This document shows, in pieces, positions 18,785 to 27,731 of a stretch of DNA of 64,000 nt. Location of the stretch: NCBI RefSeq assembly GCF_012844305.1, contig NZ_JABANE010000012.1, positions 1 to 64,000 of the forward strand, in the 5' to 3' direction. Source of the stretch: Flammeovirga aprica JL-4 (lineage in GTDB: Bacteria > Bacteroidota > Bacteroidia > Cytophagales > Flammeovirgaceae). The position numbers and the translations under genes were made by a program. Position 1 is the stretch's first letter. Each line of letters starts with the position of its first letter. A model generated the notes under the pieces. It did no database searches, had not been told where the DNA came from, and saw only the letters and a program-made list of their open reading frames with translations.

Positions 18785-19936
18785 ATGCACGATATTGATC
18801 AGATTACGAATTTAAAATCAGAACTTACCCACGTTCAAAATTTACTCAAACAGAAAGAAATTATCTTTGACAGTATTCTAGAAGGCACGATGGCAGGCTT
18901 CTGGGATTGGTATATACAAGACAATTATGAGTACTTAAGTCCTACCTTTAAAAAAATGTTTGGCTATGAAGACCATGAAATGGATAATTCCCCAGAATCA
19001 TGGATGAAAATTATACATCCTGAAGACTTGGAAATGGTAAAAGTCAACTTTAATAATTACATCAAAACAAGAGGCAAAGATCCTTATGTTAGCGAAGTAA
19101 GGTATTTTCATAAAGATGGCTCTTTGATATGGGTACATTGTGAAGGTAAGGTAATCGAATGGGATGAAGATTGGAATCCTATCCGTATGGTGGGGTATCA
19201 TATTGATATTACAAAAAGGAAAAAAATGCAAGAAGCTGAAACATATACTCATCAGCTTGAAAAGAAAAACCAAGAATTAGAAAAGTTCGCCTACGTTGCC
19301 TCCCATGATCTCCAAGAACCCATTAACAGCATTAAAAGTTTTGCAGATTTATTGAGTGCAGACAAAGCCAATGAACTATCAGAGTCTTCAAAGGAGATGC
19401 TGGGATTTATTTCTAAGTCTGCTGACCGTATGGGAAAACTAATTTTAGGCCTTTTAGAGCATTCCAACATAGGATTAGACCGTAAAATAGAGATAGTAGA
19501 TTGCAACTCACTGGTACAAGATGCTTTAAAAGATCTAGATAAAATAATTCATGACACCGGTACCACTTTCACTATAGATGCATTACCTAAAAGGCTCAAC
19601 GGAAATGCTACAGAATTAAGGTTATTGTTTCAAAATTTGATCAGTAACGGTATCAAATTCCAAACAAAAGGACACGCCCCACACATTACTATTTCATGTA
19701 ATTCTCTCCCCGAACATTTTCTCTTTGAATTTGTAGACAATGGAATAGGTATAGAAAAGAGAAACTTCGAAAAAATATTCGACATTTTCACTAAGCTCAA
19801 TATTTATAGAAAATACGAAGGCACCGGTATTGGCTTGGCACACTGCAAAAAAATTGTAGACCTACATCAAGGCAAAATATGGCTTGATTCTACTCAAGGT
19901 GAAGGAACAACATTTTATATTAAATTACCCAAATAA
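18785..19936 (+). CDS. soluble PAS histidine kinase
   Basis: 383 residues without membrane segments. A short coiled coil (8-30) leads into a PAS domain with PAC motif (about 30-150; DYISPTFKKM-like start and VGYHIDITKRKK end). The H-box FAYVASHDLQEPINSIKSF and a HATPase with N-box LISNGIKF, DNGIGI and GTGIGLAHCKKI follow. The H-box belongs to the group that often pairs with single-domain receivers in Bacteroidota. The receiver gene follows after 2 bp and is presumably the partner. Confidence 0.9.
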   Translation: MHDIDQITNLKSELTHVQNLLKQKEIIFDSILEGTMAGFWDWYIQDNYEYLSPTFKKMFGYEDHEMDNSPESWMKIIHPEDLEMVKVNFNNYIKTRGKDPYVSEVRYFHKDGSLIWVHCEGKVIEWDEDWNPIRMVGYHIDITKRKKMQEAETYTHQLEKKNQELEKFAYVASHDLQEPINSIKSFADLLSADKANELSESSKEMLGFISKSADRMGKLILGLLEHSNIGLDRKIEIVDCNSLVQDALKDLDKIIHDTGTTFTIDALPKRLNGNATELRLLFQNLISNGIKFQTKGHAPHITISCNSLPEHFLFEFVDNGIGIEKRNFEKIFDIFTKLNIYRKYEGTGIGLAHCKKIVDLHQGKIWLDSTQGEGTTFYIKLPK

Positions 19937-19938
19937 GA

Positions 19939-20340
19939 ATGAACGATTTAAAAAAAGTAATGCTTATCGATGATGAAGAGATGTCCATCTTCCTAAACAA
20001 AATGATTTTGAATAAAATGGAAGATGTGGACAAAAATATCATAGTTTTTAATGAAGCTAAAAGTGCTCTTTTCTATTTAATGAATGCTGATAAAGAGGAA
20101 CATATACCAGATATCATACTGTTGGACATCAATATGCCTGACATGAATGGATGGGAATTTACGGAAAGCTACGAGGCTATTCATTTTGATTCAAAACGTC
20201 CTCAACTCGCTATTCTCACCACCTCATTAAACCCTAAAGACAAGGAAAAAGCGGACAATCTCATGATTGTTGATTTCTTTATTAACAAGCCTCTAAATCC
20301 TGGTAAAATATTAACGTTGCTGGAAGGAGTAAAGGTTTAG
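19939..20340 (+). CDS. single-domain response regulator (CheY-like)
   Basis: 133 residues, one receiver domain only. The acidic pocket LIDDEE, phosphoacceptor Asp in LLDINMP, Thr-Thr in ILTTS and Lys in INKPL are all present. It lies 2 bp after the PAS kinase gene and is probably its phosphorylation partner. With no output domain it must act through protein contacts, and the target cannot be read from the sequence. Confidence 0.9.
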   Translation: MNDLKKVMLIDDEEMSIFLNKMILNKMEDVDKNIIVFNEAKSALFYLMNADKEEHIPDIILLDINMPDMNGWEFTESYEAIHFDSKRPQLAILTTSLNPKDKEKADNLMIVDFFINKPLNPGKILTLLEGVKV

Positions 20341-20489
20341 AATACTAATCTTTTATTATTGTAAACATAGATACGCTGTTGGTACCTAAACTCTTTCGGT
20401 GATTACATTGTTATGACCAAATTTTAAAGTTGATAAACTTCATTAAGTTTTACTGTCAAAAAACAGCACAATAAATTCCTTAGAAAGCC

Positions 20490-20497
20490 TATATTTG
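20490..20497 (+). promoter_or_regulatory. -7 promoter element of the nucleoside transporter gene
   Basis: TATATTTG matches the Bacteroidota -7 consensus TAnnTTTG and lies about 40 bp before the start codon at 20539. No TTG is seen at the -33 position. Confidence 0.5.
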
Positions 20498-20538
20498 TAG
20501 CCAATACAATTATTTAATTCATTATATCAAATAGAGAT

Positions 20539-21792
20539 ATGAGTTTAAAACTACGTCTTACCATAATGAACTTTTTACAGTTCTTTATTTGGGGAGCATG
20601 GTTGATTACTATCGGAGGCTACTGGTTCAAAACAAAACAGTGGTCCGGAACTGAATTCGGGGCTATCTTTTCCACAATGGGTATTGCATCCATATTTATG
20701 CCTGCCCTTACTGGCATCATCGCTGACAGATATATAAGTGCTGAAAAATTAATGGGTATGTTCCATATTATTGGAGCCGGAGTTTTATGTTACTTACCTC
20801 AAGTAAATGATCCTTCTACCTTCTTTGTAGTCATGCTGATCAATATGATTTTCTACATGCCTACCATTTCTTTATCAATTACAGTGGCTTACTCTGCCCT
20901 TCAGAAAGCAAACTTAGATATTGTAAAAGTCTACCCTCCTATCAGGGTTTGGAGTACAATTGGATTTATCGTAGCAATGTGGATGGTAAGTTTATTGAAA
21001 ATAGAAACTTCACCAGCACAATTTTATGTGGCTGCAGCCGCCTCTCTCGGATTAGGACTTTACGCATTTACATTACCGAAGTGCGATATCAATAAAGGTG
21101 AAAATAATAAAACATGGATTGAAGCTCTAGGTTTAGATGCTTTCAAACTTTTCAAGCAGAGCAAAATGGCTTTGTTCTTTATCTTCTCAATGCTTTTGGG
21201 TGCTGCATTACAGCTAACCAACGCCTACGGAGATATTTTCTTACATGAATTCGACAGCAATCCTTTATTCGCTGACAGTATTGCGGTGCAATATCCAGCC
21301 ATTATTATGTCGATTTCTCAAGTATCTGAAACCTTATTTATCTTGGCTATCCCATTTTTCTTAAAACGTTTTGGTATTAAAAATGTGATGCTGATGAGTA
21401 TGTTTGCATGGGTGCTTCGTTTCGGTTTATTCGGTATCGGTGACCCAGGATCAGGTTTGGTATGGATTATCATTTCATGTATCGTATACGGTATGGCTTT
21501 CGATTTCTTCAATATCTCGGGTTCACTTTACGTAGAATCACAGACAGATGAAAAAATAAGAGCATCAGGTCAAGGTTTATTTATGATGATGACCAATGGT
21601 TTTGGTGCTGTGTTAGGTTCGGCAGTATCGGGTGTGATGATTGATCAGTTCTTTACAAGTGCTGATGGTGTAAGAGACTGGCCAAATATATGGTTTGCAT
21701 TTGCAGCTTACTCTTTAGTGGTTGCTTTATTGTTTGCTGTATCTTTCAAGCATAAACACGATCCTCAAGAAGTGGAGAACTTCAAACACTAA
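20539..21792 (+). CDS. nucleoside:H+ symporter-like MFS transporter (NupG type)
   Basis: 417 residues with about twelve membrane segments. The N-terminus (LRLTIMNFLQFFIWGAWLIT) and IADRYISAEK resemble the nucleoside:H+ symporter family (NupG/XapB). It would import nucleosides across the inner membrane for salvage. It stands alone between its own promoter element (20490) and a strong terminator (21837-21874). Substrate specificity among nucleosides cannot be told from the sequence. Confidence 0.82.
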   Translation: MSLKLRLTIMNFLQFFIWGAWLITIGGYWFKTKQWSGTEFGAIFSTMGIASIFMPALTGIIADRYISAEKLMGMFHIIGAGVLCYLPQVNDPSTFFVVMLINMIFYMPTISLSITVAYSALQKANLDIVKVYPPIRVWSTIGFIVAMWMVSLLKIETSPAQFYVAAAASLGLGLYAFTLPKCDINKGENNKTWIEALGLDAFKLFKQSKMALFFIFSMLLGAALQLTNAYGDIFLHEFDSNPLFADSIAVQYPAIIMSISQVSETLFILAIPFFLKRFGIKNVMLMSMFAWVLRFGLFGIGDPGSGLVWIIISCIVYGMAFDFFNISGSLYVESQTDEKIRASGQGLFMMMTNGFGAVLGSAVSGVMIDQFFTSADGVRDWPNIWFAFAAYSLVVALLFAVSFKHKHDPQEVENFKH

Positions 21793-21836
21793 AAAACAAT
21801 CACCCTCTGGGGAATTAAATATATAATTATTTAAGG

Positions 21837-21877
21837 AAAACACTACTAGGTAAAATGATACTTAGTAGTGTTTTTGT
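21837..21877 (+). terminator. terminator of the nucleoside transporter gene
   Basis: A perfect 12-bp stem, AAAACACTACTA (21837-21848) with TAGTAGTGTTTT (21863-21874), ends in a T-run. Confidence 0.9.
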
Positions 21878-22365
21878 TTAAAAAAATAATTACTTTTTCA
21901 AACAGTTTAATTTTAATTCAAAATTGTATAAAATAAGGTTAAACCAAAAAGTTCATGTTTTAAAAACATTTTATTGTACTCTCATAACAATCTGAATAAA
22001 TATTTTTATCCTAAGTTTAAAAAACTAATTTTCGTTTTTATCTTCGATAAGTATCAATTTATCATAAACCCTTAAACAATAAATATGTCACGCTTTTTAC
22101 ACCTGATTCTATAAATCCCATACCCAACATAAGTTTCTTTTCACCTATTCTTGTTACCATAACAAAAAAATCACCCTGAATTTTATTTACTAACTCCATA
22201 GCATTAAAGAAAACTTATTACGAGGTACTACATTATATTGATTCTGTGTATAAAAAGAGACAGCTTTTCAATAATTTTATTGATACCGACCATCAAATTT
22301 GACCCAAAATAACAAAGTTCAACGAATCGAGAAAAGTAAAAAAAGTATTTAATTTTAATATACAA
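21878..22365. other. intergenic region without a recognised gene
   Basis: About 490 bp of AT-rich sequence. I see no credible reading frame, strong hairpin or known RNA motif. It presumably carries the promoter of the small gene at 22366, but no exact TAnnTTTG element is visible. Confidence 0.5.
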
Positions 22366-22722
22366 ATGGTATTATATTCCAGAGTAAATAAAATTGACAA
22401 GAGCCTCTCAAGTATAACTAAGGCACTACTTAATAAAGAGTTAGTATACGCTTCTTTTAATGAAGATCTATTTTTATTTAGCTGTACAGATATGTTTTCA
22501 GCTAAATACAATATCACTAGGGATTATAGTCTTTACCTTTTTGATCTTTTCCCTATTGAATTAAACAAAGAATTAGAAAATGCAATCCTTAAGCGCAAAA
22601 CTAGAGCAATTTTGGAATGTAAAATTCTAGCACCCGACAACAATATTTACTCCTCAAGTTTAGGAATATCTTTTATTAACAATAGAATTCAAATTGCTAT
22701 TTATGATGACCCACAACTATGA
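22366..22722 (+). CDS. small cytoplasmic protein coupled to a response regulator gene
   Basis: 118 residues with no signal peptide or membrane segment. Predicted alternating strands near the N- and C-termini (ELVYASFNEDLFLFSC, SLGISFINNRIQIAIYDD) flank a helical middle, an order faintly like a PAS fold. I do not recognise the family. The following response-regulator gene begins inside its last 20 bp, so the pair is translationally coupled. A sensory or adaptor role for the receiver is a guess from this context. Confidence 0.55.
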   Translation: MVLYSRVNKIDKSLSSITKALLNKELVYASFNEDLFLFSCTDMFSAKYNITRDYSLYLFDLFPIELNKELENAILKRKTRAILECKILAPDNNIYSSSLGISFINNRIQIAIYDDPQL

Positions 22723-23122
22723 TATCATCCTAGTGGATGATGATGCTATTGCCAACCAAATCTCTAAAATCAATCTCCAAAGGTGTAACAAAAATGTCAG
22801 TATTCAAGAGTTTGACAAAAGCGTTAACTTCCTCAAGTTTCTGAGACAGAATCGTGAATCAAACAACATCTTACTTGACTTGGACATGCCTTTAGTCAGC
22901 GGATGGGATATTTTGGAAGAAATTGACATTGTAGGGTTAAGTGATGTATACAATATCATTGTACTGAGCACTTCAGACCTAGTACAAGATCGTATCCGCT
23001 CCAAATCATATGATTCTGTAAAAGCCTATATTTCAAAACCTTTAAATAAGAATAAAACACAGAAAATTTTCCAAATTTTTGAGAACTGCAGGAAAGATCT
23101 TCCTAATAAGAATGCTTCTTAA
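22703..23122 (+). CDS. single-domain response regulator, start overlapping the upstream gene
   Basis: 139 residues from the ATG at 22703 (another ATG at 22706; an in-frame TTG at 22694 is less likely). The receiver is complete: ILVDDD, Asp in LLDLDMP, Ser in VLSTS and Lys in ISKPL. It has no output domain. Its start lies 20 bp inside the previous gene, a small uncharacterised protein. No kinase gene is adjacent on this strand, so the phosphodonor is unknown. Confidence 0.85.
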   Translation: MMTHNYDIILVDDDAIANQISKINLQRCNKNVSIQEFDKSVNFLKFLRQNRESNNILLDLDMPLVSGWDILEEIDIVGLSDVYNIIVLSTSDLVQDRIRSKSYDSVKAYISKPLNKNKTQKIFQIFENCRKDLPNKNAS

Positions 23123-23288
23123 TCGAATAAATTAAAATCAGCCTTTTATCCAAAATACTAGTGTCGCTTTATATTTTTTCAAAAATGAAATGAACTTATT
23201 TTTCCAATTTTTGAACAAATATTCCAATAGTTTCCTTTTCTGATCACTGATCTTTGTATCATATCAATTACTAAAAACACATTCTATT

Positions 23289-23654
23289 ATGGAAACTATT
23301 ACATTAAAGTCTGATCTTAAAAAACCTGTAGCATTACGTATCATCATGGTTTCTTTCTTACTGAAAGTATTTATTGCCTTTGGACTTTACTTTGCGATCA
23401 GTACTGGAAAATTGGAAATCCCAAATGCAAATCCACAGTATATTCTTTATACGGCAGGTATTTATGTAGTTAATTTAATTGGGTTAATCTACACGGCCCT
23501 AAATGGGAAACTCAACCTTTATAGAACGATCATACTATTTGATTTCATTGCTTCTATTCCTGCAAAAGCAATCATCGGATTTATAGTTGCAGGCTATTCT
23601 TTATTATTGAGTTTTCATCCTAAAGTGAAAGAGTTTATCAACTCAAAAGCATAG
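23289..23654 (+). CDS. small membrane protein, unknown function
   Basis: 121 residues with three or four predicted membrane segments (about 17-38, 48-68, 78-100 and 100-115) and short loops. I recognise no family. It is on its own, with 166 bp before it and a terminator after it (23694-23722). Confidence 0.6.
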   Translation: METITLKSDLKKPVALRIIMVSFLLKVFIAFGLYFAISTGKLEIPNANPQYILYTAGIYVVNLIGLIYTALNGKLNLYRTIILFDFIASIPAKAIIGFIVAGYSLLLSFHPKVKEFINSKA

Positions 23655-23693
23655 GCCGTAGGATTATTATTGAATAATAATGAAATTGTAAAA

Positions 23694-23722
23694 TACTCAG
23701 GAGCCATAACTTCTGAGTTTTT
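23694..23722 (+). terminator. terminator before the metallo-beta-lactamase gene
   Basis: ACTCAG (23695-23700) pairs with CTGAGT (23713-23718), followed by TTTTT. It ends only 22 bp before the next start codon, so it could also attenuate that gene. Confidence 0.65.
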
Positions 23723-23743
23723 CACTTTCAAAAATTATTCTCA

Positions 23744-24484
23744 ATGAAACCAATTTTATTATTCGGCTTTTTAAGTGTCTTATTCTTCTCTTGTAATTCT
23801 GACAAAAACGAAGAGGAAGAGAAAGATATTTATGTTTCACATCAATTAGTCATAAGGCCACTCACTGAACATGTCTATCTGCATACCTCTTTTCTAGAAA
23901 CTCAAAGTTATGGAAGAGTTCCATGCAATGGCATTGTAGTGATGGACGACGGCGAGGCTATAATTATTGACTCACCTACAACCGAAGAAAGCTCCATTGA
24001 ACTATTAGATTGGTTAAAGAAAGAAAAAGTAAAGGTGAAAGGTGTTGTGCCTACTCATTTTCATGTAGACTGTGTTGCTGGATTAGAATACTTTCATAAA
24101 GAAAATATAAAATCATATGGTTCTCAACACACCGCACATCTTACTGACTCTATCCATTTTACAGCTCCAAAAATTGTATTTAAAGATACATTGACCCTAA
24201 ACGTAGACGATCATAAAATACTTTTGAAATTTGAAGGAGCCGGTCATACGCATGACAATATTGTGGCTTACATCCCTTCTGATAAAGTGCTATTTGGAGG
24301 TTGTTTAGTGAAGGCAAAAGGATGGGGTAAAGGTAATCTTGAGGATGCTGATACTACTGAGTGGGCTAACTCTGTTATGAAAACAATGCTGGATTTTCCG
24401 GAGGTTGAAATAGTAGTACCTGGCCATGGTGGTGTCGGGGACATTTCACTTCTTGAAAACACGATCAAGATGTTTAAACAATAA
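23744..24484 (+). CDS. subclass B1 metallo-beta-lactamase, lipoprotein
   Basis: 246 residues. The lipobox FFSC (Cys17) points to a lipid-anchored envelope protein, as in NDM enzymes. All B1 zinc ligands can be placed: H105, H107 and D109 in THFHVDCVAGLEYF, H168 in GAGHTHDN, C187 in FGGCLVK and H228 in PGHGG. The lysine three residues after the cysteine (K190) and the GNLEDAD segment also fit subclass B1. These enzymes hydrolyse most beta-lactams including carbapenems; activity here is inferred. Base composition resembles the neighbours and no mobile element is adjacent, so it looks intrinsic. The closest recognisable relatives are CcrA/BlaB/IND types by motif. Confidence 0.88.
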   Translation: MKPILLFGFLSVLFFSCNSDKNEEEEKDIYVSHQLVIRPLTEHVYLHTSFLETQSYGRVPCNGIVVMDDGEAIIIDSPTTEESSIELLDWLKKEKVKVKGVVPTHFHVDCVAGLEYFHKENIKSYGSQHTAHLTDSIHFTAPKIVFKDTLTLNVDDHKILLKFEGAGHTHDNIVAYIPSDKVLFGGCLVKAKGWGKGNLEDADTTEWANSVMKTMLDFPEVEIVVPGHGGVGDISLLENTIKMFKQ

Positions 24485-24488
24485 CGCT

Positions 24489-25013
24489 TTATTGTGATCT
24501 TTTATCAGAATTATCCTCTATTACTTTTTTATAATAATTATTCTCTTCAATCAAATCCTTTAATTTCTCCATCAGTTCTTTATGCTGTTTATGCAATTCA
24601 TTCATCTCTATTTTACTTAAAAACAAATTGTCATGAAGACGATCGAAATAAGGCAATAGTTTTTTGTAAAGAATTTTCATATCCTTTTTAAGGATATAAC
24701 CTGAGGCACCTGCCAAAATGGTATCAGCGGCCAATTCTTCGTCATGAATTTGTCCGGTAATAAAGATTAATGGAGCTCGGTATTTGCTCTTTTTCAAGAA
24801 ATCCAAAACCTCTAAGCCTGAAAACCCATCCAAATGATAGTCACAAAATATTATATTAGGCAGAAAATCATAAAGTAGCTCTTTTATCTCCGAAAGATCA
24901 TTTGACACTTTAAAAACTGCCAAAGGTACAATCTTCTGTATATTATATTTAATAAGACGGATATCTGCAGGATTATTCTCAATCAATAATACATTAATTT
25001 TCTCCTTTATCAT
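24489..25013 (-). CDS. atypical single-domain response regulator with coiled-coil tail
   Basis: 174 residues. The receiver spans about 1-125, with the phosphoacceptor Asp in IIFCDYHLD, Thr in FITGQ and Lys in ILKKD. The acidic pair normally reading DD is EN here (LLIENNPAD), a pattern seen in some phytochrome-type receivers. The C-terminal ~45 residues form a charged coiled coil (NELHKQHKELMEKLKDLIEE). The stop codon is 5 bp from the stop of the convergent lactamase gene. It may dimerise through the tail. The partner kinase is not adjacent. Confidence 0.82.
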   Translation of the reverse strand: MIKEKINVLLIENNPADIRLIKYNIQKIVPLAVFKVSNDLSEIKELLYDFLPNIIFCDYHLDGFSGLEVLDFLKKSKYRAPLIFITGQIHDEELAADTILAGASGYILKKDMKILYKKLLPYFDRLHDNLFLSKIEMNELHKQHKELMEKLKDLIEENNYYKKVIEDNSDKRSQ

Positions 25014-25203
25014 TCTTTTTCTATTTTTAGAATAGATTATTCTGACAATAAATTTATTGAAAAGGGAATTAAATCAAACACTACGTATAGGAAAAGTAAA
25101 AAAATACGTTTATAAAATTACATATCACTAACTTTTACTAGCTTCCATTTTTTAATTATTGGATAAAAAAACGAATTGGAATTAGGGTAAAGCATTTAAC
25201 TTG

Positions 25204-25629
25204 ATGATGACAGAAAAGATAGACAAGAAATTAGATAAAGTATTAATTGTTGATGATTCTGCGGCTGACATTTTTATTATGAAAAGGGTCATCGATAGAG
25301 CCGAAGTTACGAATGAAATCGTTGTGAAACACGGTGTTAAAGAAGCACTTGATTATCTTTCTACTAAAGAAAATAATGAATATCCAAATCCTAATATCAT
25401 CTTCCTTGACATCAATATGCCTAACAAAACAGGTTGGGATTTTCTGGACGAATATGAAACGCTGGACAAGGACATGAGAGCAGATGTGATCATCTGCATG
25501 GTTACTACCTCAAAAGATCCTTCTGAAAGAGAGCGAGCTAAAAAGTTTAATGTTGTCGGTGATTTCACAAACAAACCGTTGACCAAGGAAAAGATATTTG
25601 AAATCATCGAAGAAAATTTCTTGAATTAA
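25204..25629 (+). CDS. single-domain response regulator
   Basis: 141 residues (ATGs at 25204 and 25207; a TTG at 25201 is unlikely). The receiver is complete: LIVDDS, Asp in FLDINMP, Thr-Thr in MVTTS and Lys in TNKPL. It is convergent with the kinase gene at 25687-26967, whose H-box is of the type that pairs with single-domain receivers, so the two may work together. It has no output domain. Confidence 0.85.
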   Translation: MMTEKIDKKLDKVLIVDDSAADIFIMKRVIDRAEVTNEIVVKHGVKEALDYLSTKENNEYPNPNIIFLDINMPNKTGWDFLDEYETLDKDMRADVIICMVTTSKDPSERERAKKFNVVGDFTNKPLTKEKIFEIIEENFLN

Positions 25630-25686
25630 AAGAGAATCAAAAACATATTTGTAAACAGAGCAACTCAGTTCTTTATAAGCTACCTA

Positions 25687-26967
25687 CTACAGATCCTTCG
25701 CTATTGTAAAATAAATTTCACTTCCTTCATTCTCTTTAGATTTTATCCAAATTTCCCCACCATGCATATCAATGATTTTTTTACAAAAAGCTAATCCAAT
25801 CCCACTACCCTCGTATTCTTCAGATCGGTGTATTTTGGTAAACATTTGGAATACAGATTCTAGATTGCTTTCGTGGATACCTATACCATTATCAGCAACA
25901 CAAAACTGCCAGAAACCTCCCTTTTCTTCACAACTAATTTCAATTTTAGGGTTAGAATCAGGCTTCTGAAATTTAATAGCATTTGAAATGAGATTTTGGA
26001 AAAGCTGTTGAAGATATAATGAATGACAGTTTATTTCAGGTAAAGCTGTCTTTTGAATATTCACATGATTTTCTTTTATCAAGAAACTAAGGTCTCTTTC
26101 TACTAAACTTATTATAGATGAGATATTACAGTTTTGGAAATTTAATTCTCGACCTATTTTTGAATAAGATAAAAGACTATCAATCATAGTATGCATTCTT
26201 GATGATGCGTCTTCAATAAAAGTAAAATACACATTAAGGTCTTCATTTTTAGGGTCATGGTATTCCTCTTTTATAATATCAATGAAGCTGTCCATTGTAC
26301 GAACAGGTTCATTTAAATTATGTGAGGCTATATATGCAAAGTGATTAAGTTCCTTATTTAAATGTTCTAATTGCTCTTTTTGGGCTGTAGTTTCATAAAT
26401 AAAGTTATCTATTTTATCATTGAAAAATTTTATCATCACAAAAAGTAAAATCACAGCCATCGGCCCCATGACTACGGCCATTAACATTCGGGTTTTCTCA
26501 TCCATCTGAATGGTAAAACTCGTTTGGTAGTTTTGATAGCCAATGATCATCATAATAATACAGACCACTAAGTAGAGGTAACTGAAATGGGGAGATTTTT
26601 CGGGTTTTATGAGATATGACAATGCTATTACCACAAAAAAGAACATTTCAACACCTACTCCGCTTCCTAAAAAAAGAAGGAAGTAAAAGATGCCTGAAAT
26701 AAACCCAATCATCAAAAAATGCCTTGCTGCAGTAATTTTCCCTAGATATGAACAATACATACCAATAGGGTAGATCAAAAGAGGGAATAGAAAACCCCAA
26801 CTTTTCTTCAAGATGGAAACATCAATGATATAGAAAGAAATGAAATAAAAAGGTACTGCACTAAACATGATTACCAAAAAAACATTCGTCAACTGAACTT
26901 TCGATTGTTCAGATTTCGACAAAGATGGATTCACTCCAAAGTGGAGAACTTTATTAATAATATGCAT
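25687..26967 (-). CDS. multi-pass membrane histidine kinase
   Basis: 426 residues. The first ~190 form six or so membrane segments with short loops, a sensor type that usually detects membrane-soluble or membrane-state signals. The H-box FAYIASHNLNEPVRTMDSF and HATPase motifs NAIKF, DNGIGI and GSGIGLAFCKKI follow. The His-Asn in place of His-Asp after the phosphorylated residue distinguishes it from the kinase at 18785, but the two catalytic parts are otherwise close, suggesting paralogy. The neighbouring receivers (24489, 25204) are candidate partners. Confidence 0.87.
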   Translation of the reverse strand: MHIINKVLHFGVNPSLSKSEQSKVQLTNVFLVIMFSAVPFYFISFYIIDVSILKKSWGFLFPLLIYPIGMYCSYLGKITAARHFLMIGFISGIFYFLLFLGSGVGVEMFFFVVIALSYLIKPEKSPHFSYLYLVVCIIMMIIGYQNYQTSFTIQMDEKTRMLMAVVMGPMAVILLFVMIKFFNDKIDNFIYETTAQKEQLEHLNKELNHFAYIASHNLNEPVRTMDSFIDIIKEEYHDPKNEDLNVYFTFIEDASSRMHTMIDSLLSYSKIGRELNFQNCNISSIISLVERDLSFLIKENHVNIQKTALPEINCHSLYLQQLFQNLISNAIKFQKPDSNPKIEISCEEKGGFWQFCVADNGIGIHESNLESVFQMFTKIHRSEEYEGSGIGLAFCKKIIDMHGGEIWIKSKENEGSEIYFTIAKDL

Positions 26968-27067
26968 TTCAAATACCCTTGTTGGGTTAATTGATATAAG
27001 TTAGACTTGGATTTTCTGAAGGAGAATGAACTTTTCAATGAGATTTAAAACAATAAACTTTAATTGG

Positions 27068-27601
27068 TTAAACTTTTATCTCTTTTATTTTCTGTTGCAT
27101 CTGATCCGCAATAGATTTCAGTTCTTCTGATGATAATTTTGCTTGAGGAAAAAGCTTTGAAACCCCTTCTTTACTTTTCAAAGCGACAAAAAGATGAAAA
27201 CCATATCGTTTGCTCGTCATTTGATATAATAAGGGATCAATCATATTATCTACCCAACTTTCACTTTTTTCAATGATAGTCAGTGACTTTAAATCGGAAA
27301 TTTCAAATTCAAAATCTTCTTTATATCCCAGACTTCTGTTTTTAACAATCACTTTGTCATGATCAATAACAATATCAGAATACCCATTTTTTGCTTTCAA
27401 AAGGTTCCATAAAGAAAGCAAAGAGGCAAATCCTCCAACTATAGTCAGTAAACTGTAAGAAAATTTAATATTCGTATTTAATCCATTTGCACCGTTAAAA
27501 AGATAAGCAAGAACAGAAGTAAATAGAACGGACAAACCTAAATAGATACCATTGGTAATTATATCTTTAGTACCCCATTTTATTGTAATTGTCGATGCCA
27601 T
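27068..27601 (-). CDS. membrane protein with PH-like C-terminal domain (unknown)
   Basis: 177 residues with two membrane segments (about 15-33 and 48-66). The C-terminal soluble part has alternating strands (YSDIVIDHDKVIVKNRSLG, FEISDLKSLTII) that recall the bacterial PH/YcxB-like fold, and then a helix. I cannot assign a function. A terminator hairpin lies just upstream of its start (27635-27670) and belongs to the gene behind it, so it is transcribed separately. Confidence 0.55.
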   Translation of the reverse strand: MASTITIKWGTKDIITNGIYLGLSVLFTSVLAYLFNGANGLNTNIKFSYSLLTIVGGFASLLSLWNLLKAKNGYSDIVIDHDKVIVKNRSLGYKEDFEFEISDLKSLTIIEKSESWVDNMIDPLLYQMTSKRYGFHLFVALKSKEGVSKLFPQAKLSSEELKSIADQMQQKIKEIKV

Positions 27602-27626
27602 CAGTTGAAAAAATTAAAGTCTTTAT

Positions 27627-27670
27627 TAAAACAAACCCATCATCCGTTACATTATAAACTGATGATGGGT
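27627..27670 (-). terminator. terminator of the aminotransferase gene
   Basis: A perfect 10-bp stem, ACCCATCATC (27635-27644) with GATGATGGGT (27661-27670), is followed on the minus strand by a T-rich tract. Confidence 0.8.
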
Positions 27671-27731
27671 CTAAATATATTAAGTTTCAAGTGTTATTTC
27701 TAACAAACACTCCAAACAGTTTTTTAAACAA

